Shown here piece by piece: positions 9,501 through 15,803 of a stretch of 49,882 nt of DNA. The stretch spans positions 1 to 49,882 of the forward strand of contig CAYSDI010000016.1 of NCBI GenBank assembly GCA_964429745.1, written 5' to 3'. The notes under the pieces were generated by a model. It made no database searches, was not told where the DNA came from, and saw nothing but the letters and a program-made list of their open reading frames with translations. Within the stretch, counting starts at the first letter, position 1. The number at the start of each line of letters is the position of its first letter. Source of the stretch: WGOA01 sp964429745 (GTDB taxonomy: Bacteria > Bacteroidota > Bacteroidia > Chitinophagales > BACL12). The position numbers and the translations under genes are program-made.

Positions 9501-9549
9501 TGAAGAAAAGTCAGGCAGGTTTGAAACGGTGCGTTTTGTCAAGCATTAA
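6529..9549 (+). CDS. secreted CotH-kinase/lamin-tail protein with T9SS sorting domain
   Basis: The 1006-residue product starts with a signal peptide (cleavage after VSAQ, about residue 20). A lamin-tail domain follows (IVLNEASNKNYGTLADEDNE through ALSDDADES, about 21-130). Next comes a chitobiase/hexosaminidase-C-like segment around 365-435 (ALRYTLDGSEPDESS). A CotH kinase-like region spans about 440-800, with GGYFGLYELREKFN and the acidic motif WRFCVIDLELAL. After a repeat-like domain, the last 80 residues (FRLYPSPATAVVHVRAP ... GIYAIRIEE) are a type A T9SS sorting domain. CotH of Bacillus spores phosphorylates coat proteins. A surface or extracellular kinase role is inference here; it could instead serve only as a scaffold. 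Confidence 0.88.
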   Translation: MRNVYLTLFVFFSCNWVSAQIVLNEASNKNYGTLADEDNEYPDWLELYNAGTSAVSLSGYALSDDADESAMWTMPNLVLGAGEFAVFFCSGKDRYATSPMTHVASISNYSPIVNWNIHPFSTPFNWDGTSNLLINICAYSSTGYVTNSVHRQTATSFASTQFAFEDGSDAACYDVSGVGAFQRPNLRINGAIIGTGTILNSPFDYPAPYGNWYWGARHQMLVRASELSAAGVSAGNLFALGLEVESTDAVVYTLLDIHIGHALDSELSGTFYPEGGFANHTNFKIDSEGEEVYLFSPGGTLLSSLNVNAEAVAAALPDVSVGLFPDASPTIRTFLPATPGASNNGSFPYNSQALAPLISVEGGFFTAPFAVSLSDPNDPPAALRYTLDGSEPDESSALWEGTPAFIYQTAALRARAFSPGMLPSPVSSTTYFLNVDHLTPILSVITDNDNLYGSGGIFDNPAEDWLRAAHVEYYDSTDAHAQIFSQRAAIRMDGGYGGSRWQPQRSFRLKMDDGVLGDGPIVHRVIPDRTTRTLYSDFYLRNGSNQYQVLPYKDAAQVKMMGKNTRNYYSAWRPISVYINGGYFGLYELREKFNTEMFQLADGADPNTVELLSVSAFYGYVLRAVEGSVESFYTSYDAFNALNPADSSFWASADAYIDLDWYCDYIIAESWMGNVDWPYNNIKLYRSDATGGAWRFCVIDLELALAPNSWTDCYMDHIDFLQNQDPNNPYVNIWLRGMQNDRFRNYFINRFADQMNSVYRPERLVALENAIFEQTVGEMPNQFQRWGDPFNVPAQVTQFYNNHLTFQGELLCRGPQVRDDIQNNLGLPRQVDVTLVTEPAEAGTIRISTLEPENYPWSGVYFDGIPVGIEAVAAPGFAFSHWKPNLLLADTLFPQFLDTLTAEEVTFTAVFLELPNGLSNLQPELGFRLYPSPATAVVHVRAPDNLFGSDLHWTLLDLHGRILQAGSFSAGGTEFSIDVAALAQGIYAIRIEEKSGRFETVRFVKH

Positions 9550-9738
9550 GCGCAATTCAGGTGGATCGTATTAAATATTATGCATACCATAAGATTTGTT
9601 TTGTTTTATTACGTGTAATTTATTTCAAGTCAAGTATGGGAATTTTGTAACACAATCAGAATTTTTTGCAACTGGAGAATTAGATAGTGGGTTCATCTTT
9701 ACGATGCAGGCTTATCTGCACCTCATAACCCACTTAAC

Positions 9739-10260
9739 ATGAATGATAAGGCTAAAGAGCAACGCGACCAGCAACCTGGCAGCGCTGCAAACGAACATTC
9801 AAAAGACCCCAATCGCAAGCAGAATTTGCCCGGCGACCCGAACAAGCCCCAGCATATGCCAGGCGAGCATGGCAACAAGCCGAATGAGCACGAGCAGGGT
9901 GAGAGCGACCACGAAAATCAGCGCAACCAGCAAGGCGAACACGGTAACCAAAGCGATCGCAAGCAGCAAGGCGGGCAGCAACCGCAGACAGATCGCTCTC
10001 AGAAAGGCGGGCAACACCTGCAGGATGATGGCATGCAAAAGGATGGACAGTCCCACTCGGCCCATCGCGGACAGCAGGCCGGCAAAGGCGCGTACCCGGA
10101 AACGGAACAGGAACGCAAGCAGCAGGATGGTCGCAATGGAGACAACTCCATGAAGCACGACGCTGATCATACAAAGAATCAGGGAACTCATGATCAGGAT
10201 CCCGCTTCAAAAAACAAGGAAAAGGAAGCCAATTCTTCCCTTGGAAAAGATCGGAAGTAA
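9739..10260 (+). CDS. hydrophilin-like disordered protein
   Basis: The 173-residue product has no signal peptide, no Cys, Trp, Phe or Ile, and about 20 Gly (roughly 12%). It is dominated by Gln, Gly, Asp, Glu, Lys, His and Asn. This composition meets the usual description of hydrophilins, disordered proteins linked to desiccation and osmotic stress. I cannot name a family. It lies directly before a YciE/YciF-type stress protein and ends at a strong terminator. A hydrophobic frame on the opposite strand is a shadow of the same repetitive codons. Some doubt about the ATG remains; the first Met is used. Confidence 0.7.
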   Translation: MNDKAKEQRDQQPGSAANEHSKDPNRKQNLPGDPNKPQHMPGEHGNKPNEHEQGESDHENQRNQQGEHGNQSDRKQQGGQQPQTDRSQKGGQHLQDDGMQKDGQSHSAHRGQQAGKGAYPETEQERKQQDGRNGDNSMKHDADHTKNQGTHDQDPASKNKEKEANSSLGKDRK

Positions 10261-10270
10261 CCTTACGATT

Positions 10271-10305
10271 CACCTGGGCGCACCCGCCCAGGTGGATTTT
10301 TTTTT
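10271..10305 (+). terminator. rho-independent terminator after the hydrophilin-like gene
   Basis: A perfect 10-bp stem CACCTGGGCG / CGCCCAGGTG (10271-10280 and 10285-10294) with loop CACC, followed by GA and nine T residues (10297-10305). This is strong support that the plus-strand gene before it is the real one. Confidence 0.93.
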
Positions 10306-10328
10306 AATCGATTAATAAAGTAAATACC

Positions 10329-10901
10329 GTGCAAAGTAAAGTAGTCTCAGCCCCAAAGCGTGGAAAGTCTGCAGAAAGCAGTGCTTCCAGTGAAGAGAAG
10401 CTGTCCTCCCAACTTATGAGCTTGTTCGAAGCTCAGTTAAAAGATATTTATTGGGCAGAAAAAGCGCTGACTAAAGCCTTACCCAAGATGATCAAGAATG
10501 CCACGTCCGAAAAATTGGTTCAGGCATTGACCAGTCATACGGAGGAAACGAAAGAGCAAGTCAATCGGCTCGTTGAGGTTTTTGAGTCTTACAACAAGAA
10601 AGCATCAGCCGTAAAGTGCGAAGCAATGGCTGGCTTAATCGAAGAAGCCGAAGAAATCATGTCATCGTGTGAAAAGGGCCCCATGCGCGATGCAGGAATC
10701 ATTGCCGCTGCTCAGAAAATCGAGCACTATGAAATTGCGAGCTACGGCACGCTTTCACAATTTGCTTCTACACTGGGCTTGAAAGTTGCCGTAAAGTTGT
10801 TGGATCAAACCTTGAACGAAGAGAAGGCAGCAGACCAAAAGTTGACGCAAGTTGCCACGAGTGCGATCAACCTTCGGGCTGCCAACGAAAAATCTGCGTA
10901 A
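10329..10901 (+). CDS. YciE/YciF (DUF892) ferritin-like family protein
   Basis: The 190-residue helical protein matches the YciE/YciF family of four-helix-bundle ferritin-like stress proteins. Typical features are SLFEAQLKDIYWAEKALTKA, the acidic helix with HTEETKEQVNRL, and the IEHYEIASYGTL block carrying His/Glu metal-ligand candidates, then LLDQTLNEEKAAD. A GTG start at 10329 gives a 25-residue Ser/Lys-rich N-terminal extension before the domain; an internal ATG near the domain start is an alternative. Family members are induced by general stress. The neighbour upstream is the hydrophilin-like gene, which fits a stress locus. Confidence 0.87.
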   Translation: MQSKVVSAPKRGKSAESSASSEEKLSSQLMSLFEAQLKDIYWAEKALTKALPKMIKNATSEKLVQALTSHTEETKEQVNRLVEVFESYNKKASAVKCEAMAGLIEEAEEIMSSCEKGPMRDAGIIAAAQKIEHYEIASYGTLSQFASTLGLKVAVKLLDQTLNEEKAADQKLTQVATSAINLRAANEKSA

Positions 10902-10987
10902 GGCATAGCCAAGTGCACATCAATCAATTGATAATCTTTTAGGGAGAACAGCAATGCTCTTATCCTGATTGCTCAAATAAAGCTAAG

Positions 10988-11377
10988 ATGAAACTAACAT
11001 TGATCGCTGCGTCTTTCTTGTTTTTGGCGGCATCTTGCGCATCGACAGCTGAGTTTCCGGTGTCATCGGTGGTGCCAGCCGCAGAAATTTCAGCCACAAA
11101 AAAAGTTGACCGGAACAATAACTATGTTATTACCATAAGCGCCAAGAATCTCGCCAACCCGGATCGATTAACTCCGCCCAGGAATACCTACAACGTCTGG
11201 TTTGTGTCCAGTTCAGACGAAACGCGAAATGTTGGCCAGCTCAACAGCCGTAATGCCAAATCAGCCAGTTTGGAAGTGGTGTCCCCCTTTGACGTGAGTG
11301 TCGTCTTTATCACTGCCGAAAGCGATGGCAACGTCACTTATCCTTTAGGGCAGGAAATATCCCGGACGAAATTCTAG
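10988..11377 (+). CDS. small lipoprotein of unknown function
   Basis: The 129-residue protein has a lipoprotein signal peptide ending LFLAASC (Cys at about residue 17), so it should be lipid-anchored. The mature region looks like one beta-sandwich (NYVITISAKNLANPDRL, YNVWFVSSSDETRNVGQL). I do not recognise a named family. It follows the YciE/YciF gene by 86 bp and ends before a hairpin. Confidence 0.75.
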   Translation: MKLTLIAASFLFLAASCASTAEFPVSSVVPAAEISATKKVDRNNNYVITISAKNLANPDRLTPPRNTYNVWFVSSSDETRNVGQLNSRNAKSASLEVVSPFDVSVVFITAESDGNVTYPLGQEISRTKF

Positions 11378-11403
11378 CCTTGACTTTTTAACAACTCTAC
11401 CAA

Positions 11404-11430
11404 CAACAGGCCCCGGAATGGGGCCTGTTG
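11404..11430. terminator. strong hairpin, possible terminator
   Basis: An 11-bp perfect stem CAACAGGCCCC / GGGGCCTGTTG with loop GGAAT. The T run after it is poor, so it may be a weak terminator or a transcript-stabilising hairpin at the end of the lipoprotein gene. Confidence 0.6.
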
Positions 11431-11470
11431 GCTTGTAGGGTACATCTAAAAAGAATCTCTAAACCATTTG

Positions 11471-11545
11471 TGAAGCTGAAGGCACTCGAACCCTCGACCT
11501 TTGGAGTGCGATTCTAGCGCGCTGGCCAAACCGAGTTACAGCCAC
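11471..11545 (-). pseudogene. degenerate tRNA-like sequence
   Basis: Read on the minus strand, 75 bases resemble a tRNA: a 5' arm GTGGCTG that pairs partly with 3' CAGCTTC, TAACTCGGTTTGG like a D arm, a stem GCGCG/CGCAC around loop CTAGAAT, and a T-arm-like GAGGGTTCGAGTGCC. The D stem does not close, the T stem has a mismatch next to the loop and the acceptor has one as well. I therefore read it as a relic of a transferred or duplicated tRNA and assign no amino acid. Confidence 0.45.
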
Positions 11546-11671
11546 AGCTACTATACTGTAGAGAAAATTGCACGAACAGCAACAGCAATTTACCCACAAT
11601 TCTGGGTTCAATTGAAATGGAGGGAATTGGCTGGACGCAGATTAATGGATGGTTGTTTAATTTGCTGGATA

Positions 11672-12031
11672 ATGGAGCTAACCGATTTGCGCTACATGGT
11701 TCTTTACGCTTCTGATATCCTAAGTATCAGTTCGTTTTACCAGGAGGCCTTGGCATTGGGCAAACCGGTGCGAGAGGAGAGGGGACATGTAGGATTCCAG
11801 TTGACAGGGCTCTACCTGGGCTTCGAGAAGAGTGACGAACCTGTCCAACGTGGCAACCTCGGTTTTACCCCTTGGTTCACCGTGGGAGACTTGTTTGAGG
11901 TTTATGGCCGCTGCAAAATGCTTGGTGCTAAAGTGAGGATGGAACCGGAGCGAAAGGAGCGTGGGGTCATTGTGGCTGCCTTGACGGATCCCATGGGAAA
12001 TCTATTTGGCCTGCATCAAAATGGAACCTAA
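11672..12031 (+). CDS. VOC (glyoxalase/bleomycin-resistance) family protein
   Basis: The 119-residue product starting MELTDLRYMVLYASDI has the paired beta-alpha-beta-beta-beta layout of VOC proteins, with SFYQEALAL, HVGFQLTGLYLGFE, and the final ALTDPMGNLFGLHQ, where the last Glu/His metal position is typical. The open frame extends upstream to 11501 through the tRNA-like element; the ATG at 11672 starts exactly at the domain and is preferred. The substrate is unknown. VOC members include isomerases, dioxygenases and drug-binding proteins. Confidence 0.8.
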   Translation: MELTDLRYMVLYASDILSISSFYQEALALGKPVREERGHVGFQLTGLYLGFEKSDEPVQRGNLGFTPWFTVGDLFEVYGRCKMLGAKVRMEPERKERGVIVAALTDPMGNLFGLHQNGT

Positions 12032-12353
12032 TCTGTTATCTGTCGGAAAAGAGTTTAAATTGTGAATCAGCGTAACTATTTGTATGCTGGGTAATTGTCT
12101 TTAGTACCTATAAAGGCTGTTCATGTTGTTGCTTAAAGTAGACAACTCTGCTCAATTTGGGGATTTTTACCTCCAATTGAAGCGATTCAAATCCCATATT
12201 AACCTTCAAATCATTGACACTGCTGACATTCCGTGCATTGTGAATGGTACTTAGTGTATTGAGTACAATAACTATTTGTCAACACCCCGTCACATTTCTT
12301 TTCGCTGCCCGTATAAGCCTTTACCTTTGAGCCACAACTAATTAGCTAACGCC
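12032..12353. other. intergenic region with inverted repeats
   Basis: This 322-bp AT-rich gap has no credible gene. It contains two short inverted repeats of the same 5-4-5 layout: TTGAA-GCGA-TTCAA at 12177-12190 and TATTG-AGTA-CAATA at 12257-12270. A good promoter follows at its end. The repeats could be operator sites for the downstream envelope cluster, but nothing in the sequence says which regulator. Confidence 0.5.
12301..12329 (+). promoter_or_regulatory. promoter of the 12.4 kb envelope cluster
   Basis: TTCG at 12301-12304, a 17-base spacer, then TACCTTTG at 12322-12329, an exact TAnnTTTG box. The ATG follows 24 bp later. It matches the tRNA-Leu promoter layout in this window. Confidence 0.55.
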
Positions 12354-12587
12354 ATGTCCCGCATTACGATCGTTCTGTTTCACCTTGTCCTAACGGCATC
12401 TGTTACTGTTTGGGCGAATAGTGGGCGCCAACTTGCACTGGATGGTCAAGAAACCTATGAAGACCAGGTTGTCTCGGAGGAGACCCTGTTACCAGTTTCC
12501 GATGAGTTGCTTAAGTCCGATGGAGCGTCTGCCTCCATCCCTGCGACAAGCCCAGATCAAGGGAGCGCTTTAGCGCCCTCCATATGA
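12354..12587 (+). CDS. small exported protein of unknown function
   Basis: The 77-residue product has a clear signal peptide (VLFHLVLTASVTVWA, cleavage near residue 22) and a mature part of about 55 residues rich in Glu, Asp and Ser with no Cys. I recognise no family. A well-formed promoter lies directly upstream, which makes it more than a chance frame. It is followed after 127 bp by another small membrane or exported protein. Confidence 0.6.
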   Translation: MSRITIVLFHLVLTASVTVWANSGRQLALDGQETYEDQVVSEETLLPVSDELLKSDGASASIPATSPDQGSALAPSI

Positions 12588-12714
12588 TGGATTTCTGTTA
12601 GCTGTTTTCCTCGTGAGCTTTTGGGAGATGAGAGTGTTGTGCGCTTTATGCACAGCCATTAACTTTGGATAAGTAGGGGAGTGCCCCTTTTGTTTGGCAA
12701 GTCTATAGCATCCT

Positions 12715-13077
12715 TTGAAACGAGCTTCTCTTTTATTCCTTACAGCTGTTTATTTTCTGGCCTTTAGCCAGCCCTTTCTTCCGTTTTTGCAATACGCACT
12801 TTATAAGGATTTCATTACCTCGGAATGGTGTGTCAACCGCGAAGTCGCTGGTTCGGATTGCGAAGGGCGTTGTTTCCTAAACAGCGAATTGAGCCGCAGC
12901 ACAGATCAACACTCAAGCCCCGAAAGCCAATCCGAAGTGCGCTCTTTAGCCCCGCACAACCACAATGCGTCCCAAGTATTTCCTCCCCAGTCTGTTCTGT
13001 ACTGGGTAGAGGCCATCGCTTTTGTTGACTATTCCCCGCCATTTTCGGGATTGATCACCCCACCCCCCCGGGCCTAA
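12715..13077 (+). CDS. small membrane-anchored Cys-motif protein
   Basis: The 120-residue product has one N-terminal hydrophobic segment (LLFLTAVYFLAFSQPFLPFLQYAL) followed by DFITSEWCVNRE and then CEGRCFLNSEL. A similar small protein with C..NR..P...C.GKC is widespread in Bacteroidota next to metal-linked outer-membrane genes, as I recall it. The three conserved Cys suggest metal or thiol chemistry. The start used is TTG at 12715, chosen because the hydrophobic segment begins right after it. The C-terminal half is Ser/Pro/His-rich and looks disordered. Confidence 0.65.
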   Translation: MKRASLLFLTAVYFLAFSQPFLPFLQYALYKDFITSEWCVNREVAGSDCEGRCFLNSELSRSTDQHSSPESQSEVRSLAPHNHNASQVFPPQSVLYWVEAIAFVDYSPPFSGLITPPPRA

Positions 13078-13139
13078 GCCGGCCTCGGCTGCTGCTTCGC
13101 AGCAGCGAGTGCGGCGGCCCTTTCCCCGTTGCAGCCCTG

Positions 13140-13345
13140 CAGGTGCGCCTGCGCCAGCCCCATCCGGCAGCCCACGCGCAAGCCCATCTGCCAGCCCCAA
13201 CCGGCCAGCCTAACGCGCAAGCCCAACCGGCCAGCCTAACGCGCAAGCCCAACCGGCCAGCCTAACGCGCAAGCCCAACACGGCAGCCCCGACCGGCCAG
13301 CCTAATGCGCAAGCCTAACACGCAAGCCTAACGCGCACCTCGCGG
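13140..13345. repeat. 26-bp tandem repeat array
   Basis: Near-perfect copies of a 26-bp unit (AACCGGCCAGCCTAACGCGC plus AAGCCC) start at 13199, 13225 and 13251. Diverged copies lie upstream to about 13140 and downstream to about 13345. The unit is not a multiple of three, and the open frames through it are not convincing genes. The 376-bp gap 13078-13453 holds nothing else I can name. Confidence 0.9.
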
Positions 13346-13453
13346 GCAGCTAAAAAAGCGGCAAATCACGCGCCTGACCTAAGGCCTGACCTTGCGCTTG
13401 CACCTTGTCTTTGGTTCGAACTTTTTCTCCCCTGATCAACTGTCACAAAAAGC

Positions 13454-13921
13454 ATGATTTTTAATAATATTTGGGCTGGATTCGTCCGCCCGTTTTCCCA
13501 TAAAGTACTCCGCGGCAAAGCTGCCGCCATCCTGATGCTCTTCGCCACATTGGCCGCGCTCGGCGCGTGCAAAGAAGAGGACCACCACCGCGATGAACCC
13601 TATGATGTGGACATTAGCTTTCTGGAACCCGCAGCCGACGCCACGGTCAACAGTGGCGACGAAGTGCACATGGAAGTGATGTTCTCCAGCACTGGGACCA
13701 TCCATAACGTCAAAGTCCGCGTCATCCGGGAGTCCGACCAAGTCGATGTCTTTTTTTGGGAAGAGCACGTACACGAGGAGAGCGGCAGCTTCGAATTCCA
13801 CGAACACGTTACCCTTACCAGTGCTACCCATGAGGAATTCACCATTGAGGCCAGTACCTGGGACCATGATGGTGACGAAGCCCCGATCGTTTTGACCCGC
13901 ACCTTTCACTTGCAACCATGA
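13454..13921 (+). CDS. His-rich lipoprotein
   Basis: The 155-residue product has a lipoprotein signal ending LAALGAC (Cys about residue 39) and a mature domain beginning KEEDHHRDEPYD. His residues are frequent and clustered (EEHVHEESGSFEFHEHV), suggesting metal binding. The fold looks like a single beta-sandwich similar to DUF4625-type lipoproteins; two more copies of this type occur at 14854 and 15399. Its stop overlaps the start of the next gene by four bases (ATGA at 13918-13921). Confidence 0.78.
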   Translation: MIFNNIWAGFVRPFSHKVLRGKAAAILMLFATLAALGACKEEDHHRDEPYDVDISFLEPAADATVNSGDEVHMEVMFSSTGTIHNVKVRVIRESDQVDVFFWEEHVHEESGSFEFHEHVTLTSATHEEFTIEASTWDHDGDEAPIVLTRTFHLQP

Positions 13922-14844
13922 AAATGTCCACATTTAAGGCAATTCTGCTCGTTGCGGCCCTTATGCTCGGAAATGTCCGGGGAATGAAGGCCTGTACGGC
14001 CTGCGGCTGCAGCGCGAGCGGCACGGATTTCGGGGTGTTGCAAAGCTGGGGCGTGAACCTCGTCGGATTGCAATACCGCCTGGACCGCTTTGACAACGGC
14101 ACTACAGAAGCTGGGCTACAAAGTTCGGACTACCTGCACACCGTTAATCTCAACGGCATTTGGAGCCCAACCGATCGCTGGCAGGTGCAGGCGCAAGTGC
14201 CCTTTCGCACGCAAATCCGCACCATTGGCGACCAGCGCCAAACGCGTTCCGGCCTGAGCGACACTTGGTTAATGACACGCTACGCGATTTGGCGTTCCAA
14301 TCCGGACAAATTGGCCGAAAAGGATAGTTCGCGGGTCAGCGGCTGGGTGTCCGCAGGGGCAGGGGTCAAGTTGCCCACAGGTTCCTACCGCGCCGAAGAA
14401 GATGTCAACGGCTTGCCCATCAACAGCCAATTAGGCACAGGCAGCGTGGACTTCCTGGCCGAACTGCGGGCGCAAGCTGGTATGGAACGCGTCGCGTTGC
14501 AAGCCGAGGCAGCCTACCGCTACAATCTGGCTAATCCGGAAAGCTATCGCTTTGGCCGTCAGGTGTCTGGCGCCATTGACCTTCGCTGGTTCCTACCCAA
14601 AACCGAACGCCGATTCGGCATGCTCGGAGGGCTCTATGGCGAGCATTTTGGCCGCGACAACCGCGGTGAGTACTGGAGAGCCAATACCGGGGGAAGGGGT
14701 TTGTTTGCCACTGCGGGGGCTTTTGGTTCAGCAGGCTCCTGGTCTGCTTCCGTGCGGTACCGGCATCCTTTGGTCCAGAACTACGCGGAGGGGCTGGTCC
14801 AGGCGGAAGGACCATTGGATTTCAGTATTATTTATGGATTTTAA
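13918..14844 (+). CDS. outer-membrane beta-barrel protein with Cys-rich N-terminus
   Basis: The 308-residue product has a signal peptide and then ACTACGCSAS, a short Cys motif at the start of the mature protein. The rest is alternating beta strands ending in DFSIIYGF, a typical outer-membrane barrel signature with a C-terminal Phe. This resembles the CDICGC/CTACGC barrel proteins of Bacteroidota that often lie with copper- or metal-related genes (from memory). It overlaps the His-rich lipoprotein gene upstream and precedes another lipoprotein by 9 bp, so the three are one operon. Confidence 0.75.
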   Translation: MKMSTFKAILLVAALMLGNVRGMKACTACGCSASGTDFGVLQSWGVNLVGLQYRLDRFDNGTTEAGLQSSDYLHTVNLNGIWSPTDRWQVQAQVPFRTQIRTIGDQRQTRSGLSDTWLMTRYAIWRSNPDKLAEKDSSRVSGWVSAGAGVKLPTGSYRAEEDVNGLPINSQLGTGSVDFLAELRAQAGMERVALQAEAAYRYNLANPESYRFGRQVSGAIDLRWFLPKTERRFGMLGGLYGEHFGRDNRGEYWRANTGGRGLFATAGAFGSAGSWSASVRYRHPLVQNYAEGLVQAEGPLDFSIIYGF

Positions 14845-14853
14845 CTTAATCAA

Positions 14854-15252
14854 ATGAAAACGAACCTGATCAGGGTAGCCACCCTGGCTATCCTGCCCTT
14901 GTTAAGTGCCTGCGAGAAAGAAGCAGGACCGGAAGAAGACACCGAAGCCCCCGTGATTTCGCTGACCAGCCCTTCCACCGGTGCTGTTTACGCCTCTGGT
15001 GACCCCATTGCTGTGACTTTCCGGATCACCGAAAACGATGAGCTTCACACCTGGGACATTGAATTGCGGCGAGCTTCAGACCAATCGCTGCTGGCCAGCA
15101 CCGGTGAGCATGACCACGCTACCCTGCTGGATGTCAACGCCAGCATTAGCGCCAGCGTAGGCGAGCCTACCAATTGCCTGGTTCGGATCATTGCCGAAGA
15201 CCACAATGGGAATGTGGCGCAAGAAGAGATTTCGATTCGGATAGACCCCTAA
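14854..15252 (+). CDS. DUF4625-like lipoprotein
   Basis: The 132-residue product has a lipobox LPLLSAC (Cys about 20) and a mature domain APVISLTSPSTGAVYASGDP that reads like a bacterial Ig-like/DUF4625 fold, with HTWDIELRRASD and a conserved HDHA near the middle. It is similar in design to the lipoproteins at 13454 and 15399. It is the last gene of the plus-strand operon and is followed by a 24-bp repeat array rather than a clear terminator. Confidence 0.75.
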   Translation: MKTNLIRVATLAILPLLSACEKEAGPEEDTEAPVISLTSPSTGAVYASGDPIAVTFRITENDELHTWDIELRRASDQSLLASTGEHDHATLLDVNASISASVGEPTNCLVRIIAEDHNGNVAQEEISIRIDP

Positions 15253-15262
15253 AGGGGCATTC

Positions 15263-15370
15263 CAATACCTCTTGGAAAATCGTTTGCAATACCTCTTTGA
15301 AAATCGTTTGCAATACCTCTTGGAAAACCGTTTGCAATACCTCTTGGAAAACCGTTTGCAATACCCCTTT
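15263..15370. repeat. 24-bp tandem repeat array
   Basis: Four copies of a 24-bp unit (CAATACCTCTTGGAAAATCG plus TTTG) start at 15263, 15287, 15311 and 15335, with a partial fifth. Only a few positions vary. The unit is a multiple of three, so several frames stay open across it, coding for instance for repeats of QYLLENRL, but no start codon or ribosome-site context supports translation. It lies between two converging lipoprotein genes. Confidence 0.92.
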
Positions 15371-15398
15371 GTAATACCCCTCGGCCGGCCGTGCCGCC

Positions 15399-15803
15399 TT
15401 ACGGCAGCGCGTAGAAATTTCTGACCTCGATGGCCTCGTTTTGCGAGGCATCGGACACGGAAACGGTCACCGAATACAGCGTGGAATCCGCCGCGCTGAT
15501 GCTAAATGTGCGGTTCACCGCAATGGCGTCGGTCCCGACGTTTTGCTCGGAATCCGTCCAGATCGTGCTGCCGAAGTTCTCATTGACCACGCTAATGACC
15601 CAGGTGTCCAAGAGCGCGTCATCGCTGGCTTCAAAGGCAATCGGAACATCCTGACCCAGCGAGAAAACCGCCCCGTCTTGGGGGAGTGTCACAATAAGCT
15701 GCGGTTGAACCAGGTCGGCTTTATCATCTTCTCCACAGCCGCTCAGGCTACTCGCCAAGAGCCAAAAAGCGGTCAAAAACAGCCCCACCGCGGGCTTGCT
15801 CAT
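15399..15803 (-). CDS. DUF4625-like lipoprotein, convergent copy
   Basis: From the ATG at 15801-15803 the 134-residue product has a signal peptide with lipobox SSLSGC (Cys about 23) followed by GEDDKADLVQP and an Ig-like domain (IVTLPQDGAVFSLGQDVPIAFE, DTWVISVVNENF). The frame is open to 15899, but the extra residues precede the signal peptide and are unlikely to be translated. It faces the lipoprotein at 14854 and appears to be a diverged paralogue. Confidence 0.72.
   Translation of the reverse strand: MSKPAVGLFLTAFWLLASSLSGCGEDDKADLVQPQLIVTLPQDGAVFSLGQDVPIAFEASDDALLDTWVISVVNENFGSTIWTDSEQNVGTDAIAVNRTFSISAADSTLYSVTVSVSDASQNEAIEVRNFYALP

Noticed and set aside
9799..10191. Minus-strand frame coding for a very hydrophobic, membrane-like protein
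   Set aside because: Its hydrophobicity mirrors the polar codons of the plus-strand hydrophilin-like gene, which has the terminator at the right side.
13199..13276. Possible CRISPR or phage attachment repeat
   Set aside because: Copies are contiguous, there are no spacers and no integrase nearby; it reads as a minisatellite.
13436..13933. 165-residue minus-strand frame
   Set aside because: It is antisense to the His-rich lipoprotein, which has a proper lipobox and an operon overlap.
15174..15374. 66-residue plus-strand frame through the 24-bp repeats
   Set aside because: It starts inside the lipoprotein gene in another frame and is made almost wholly of repeat units.
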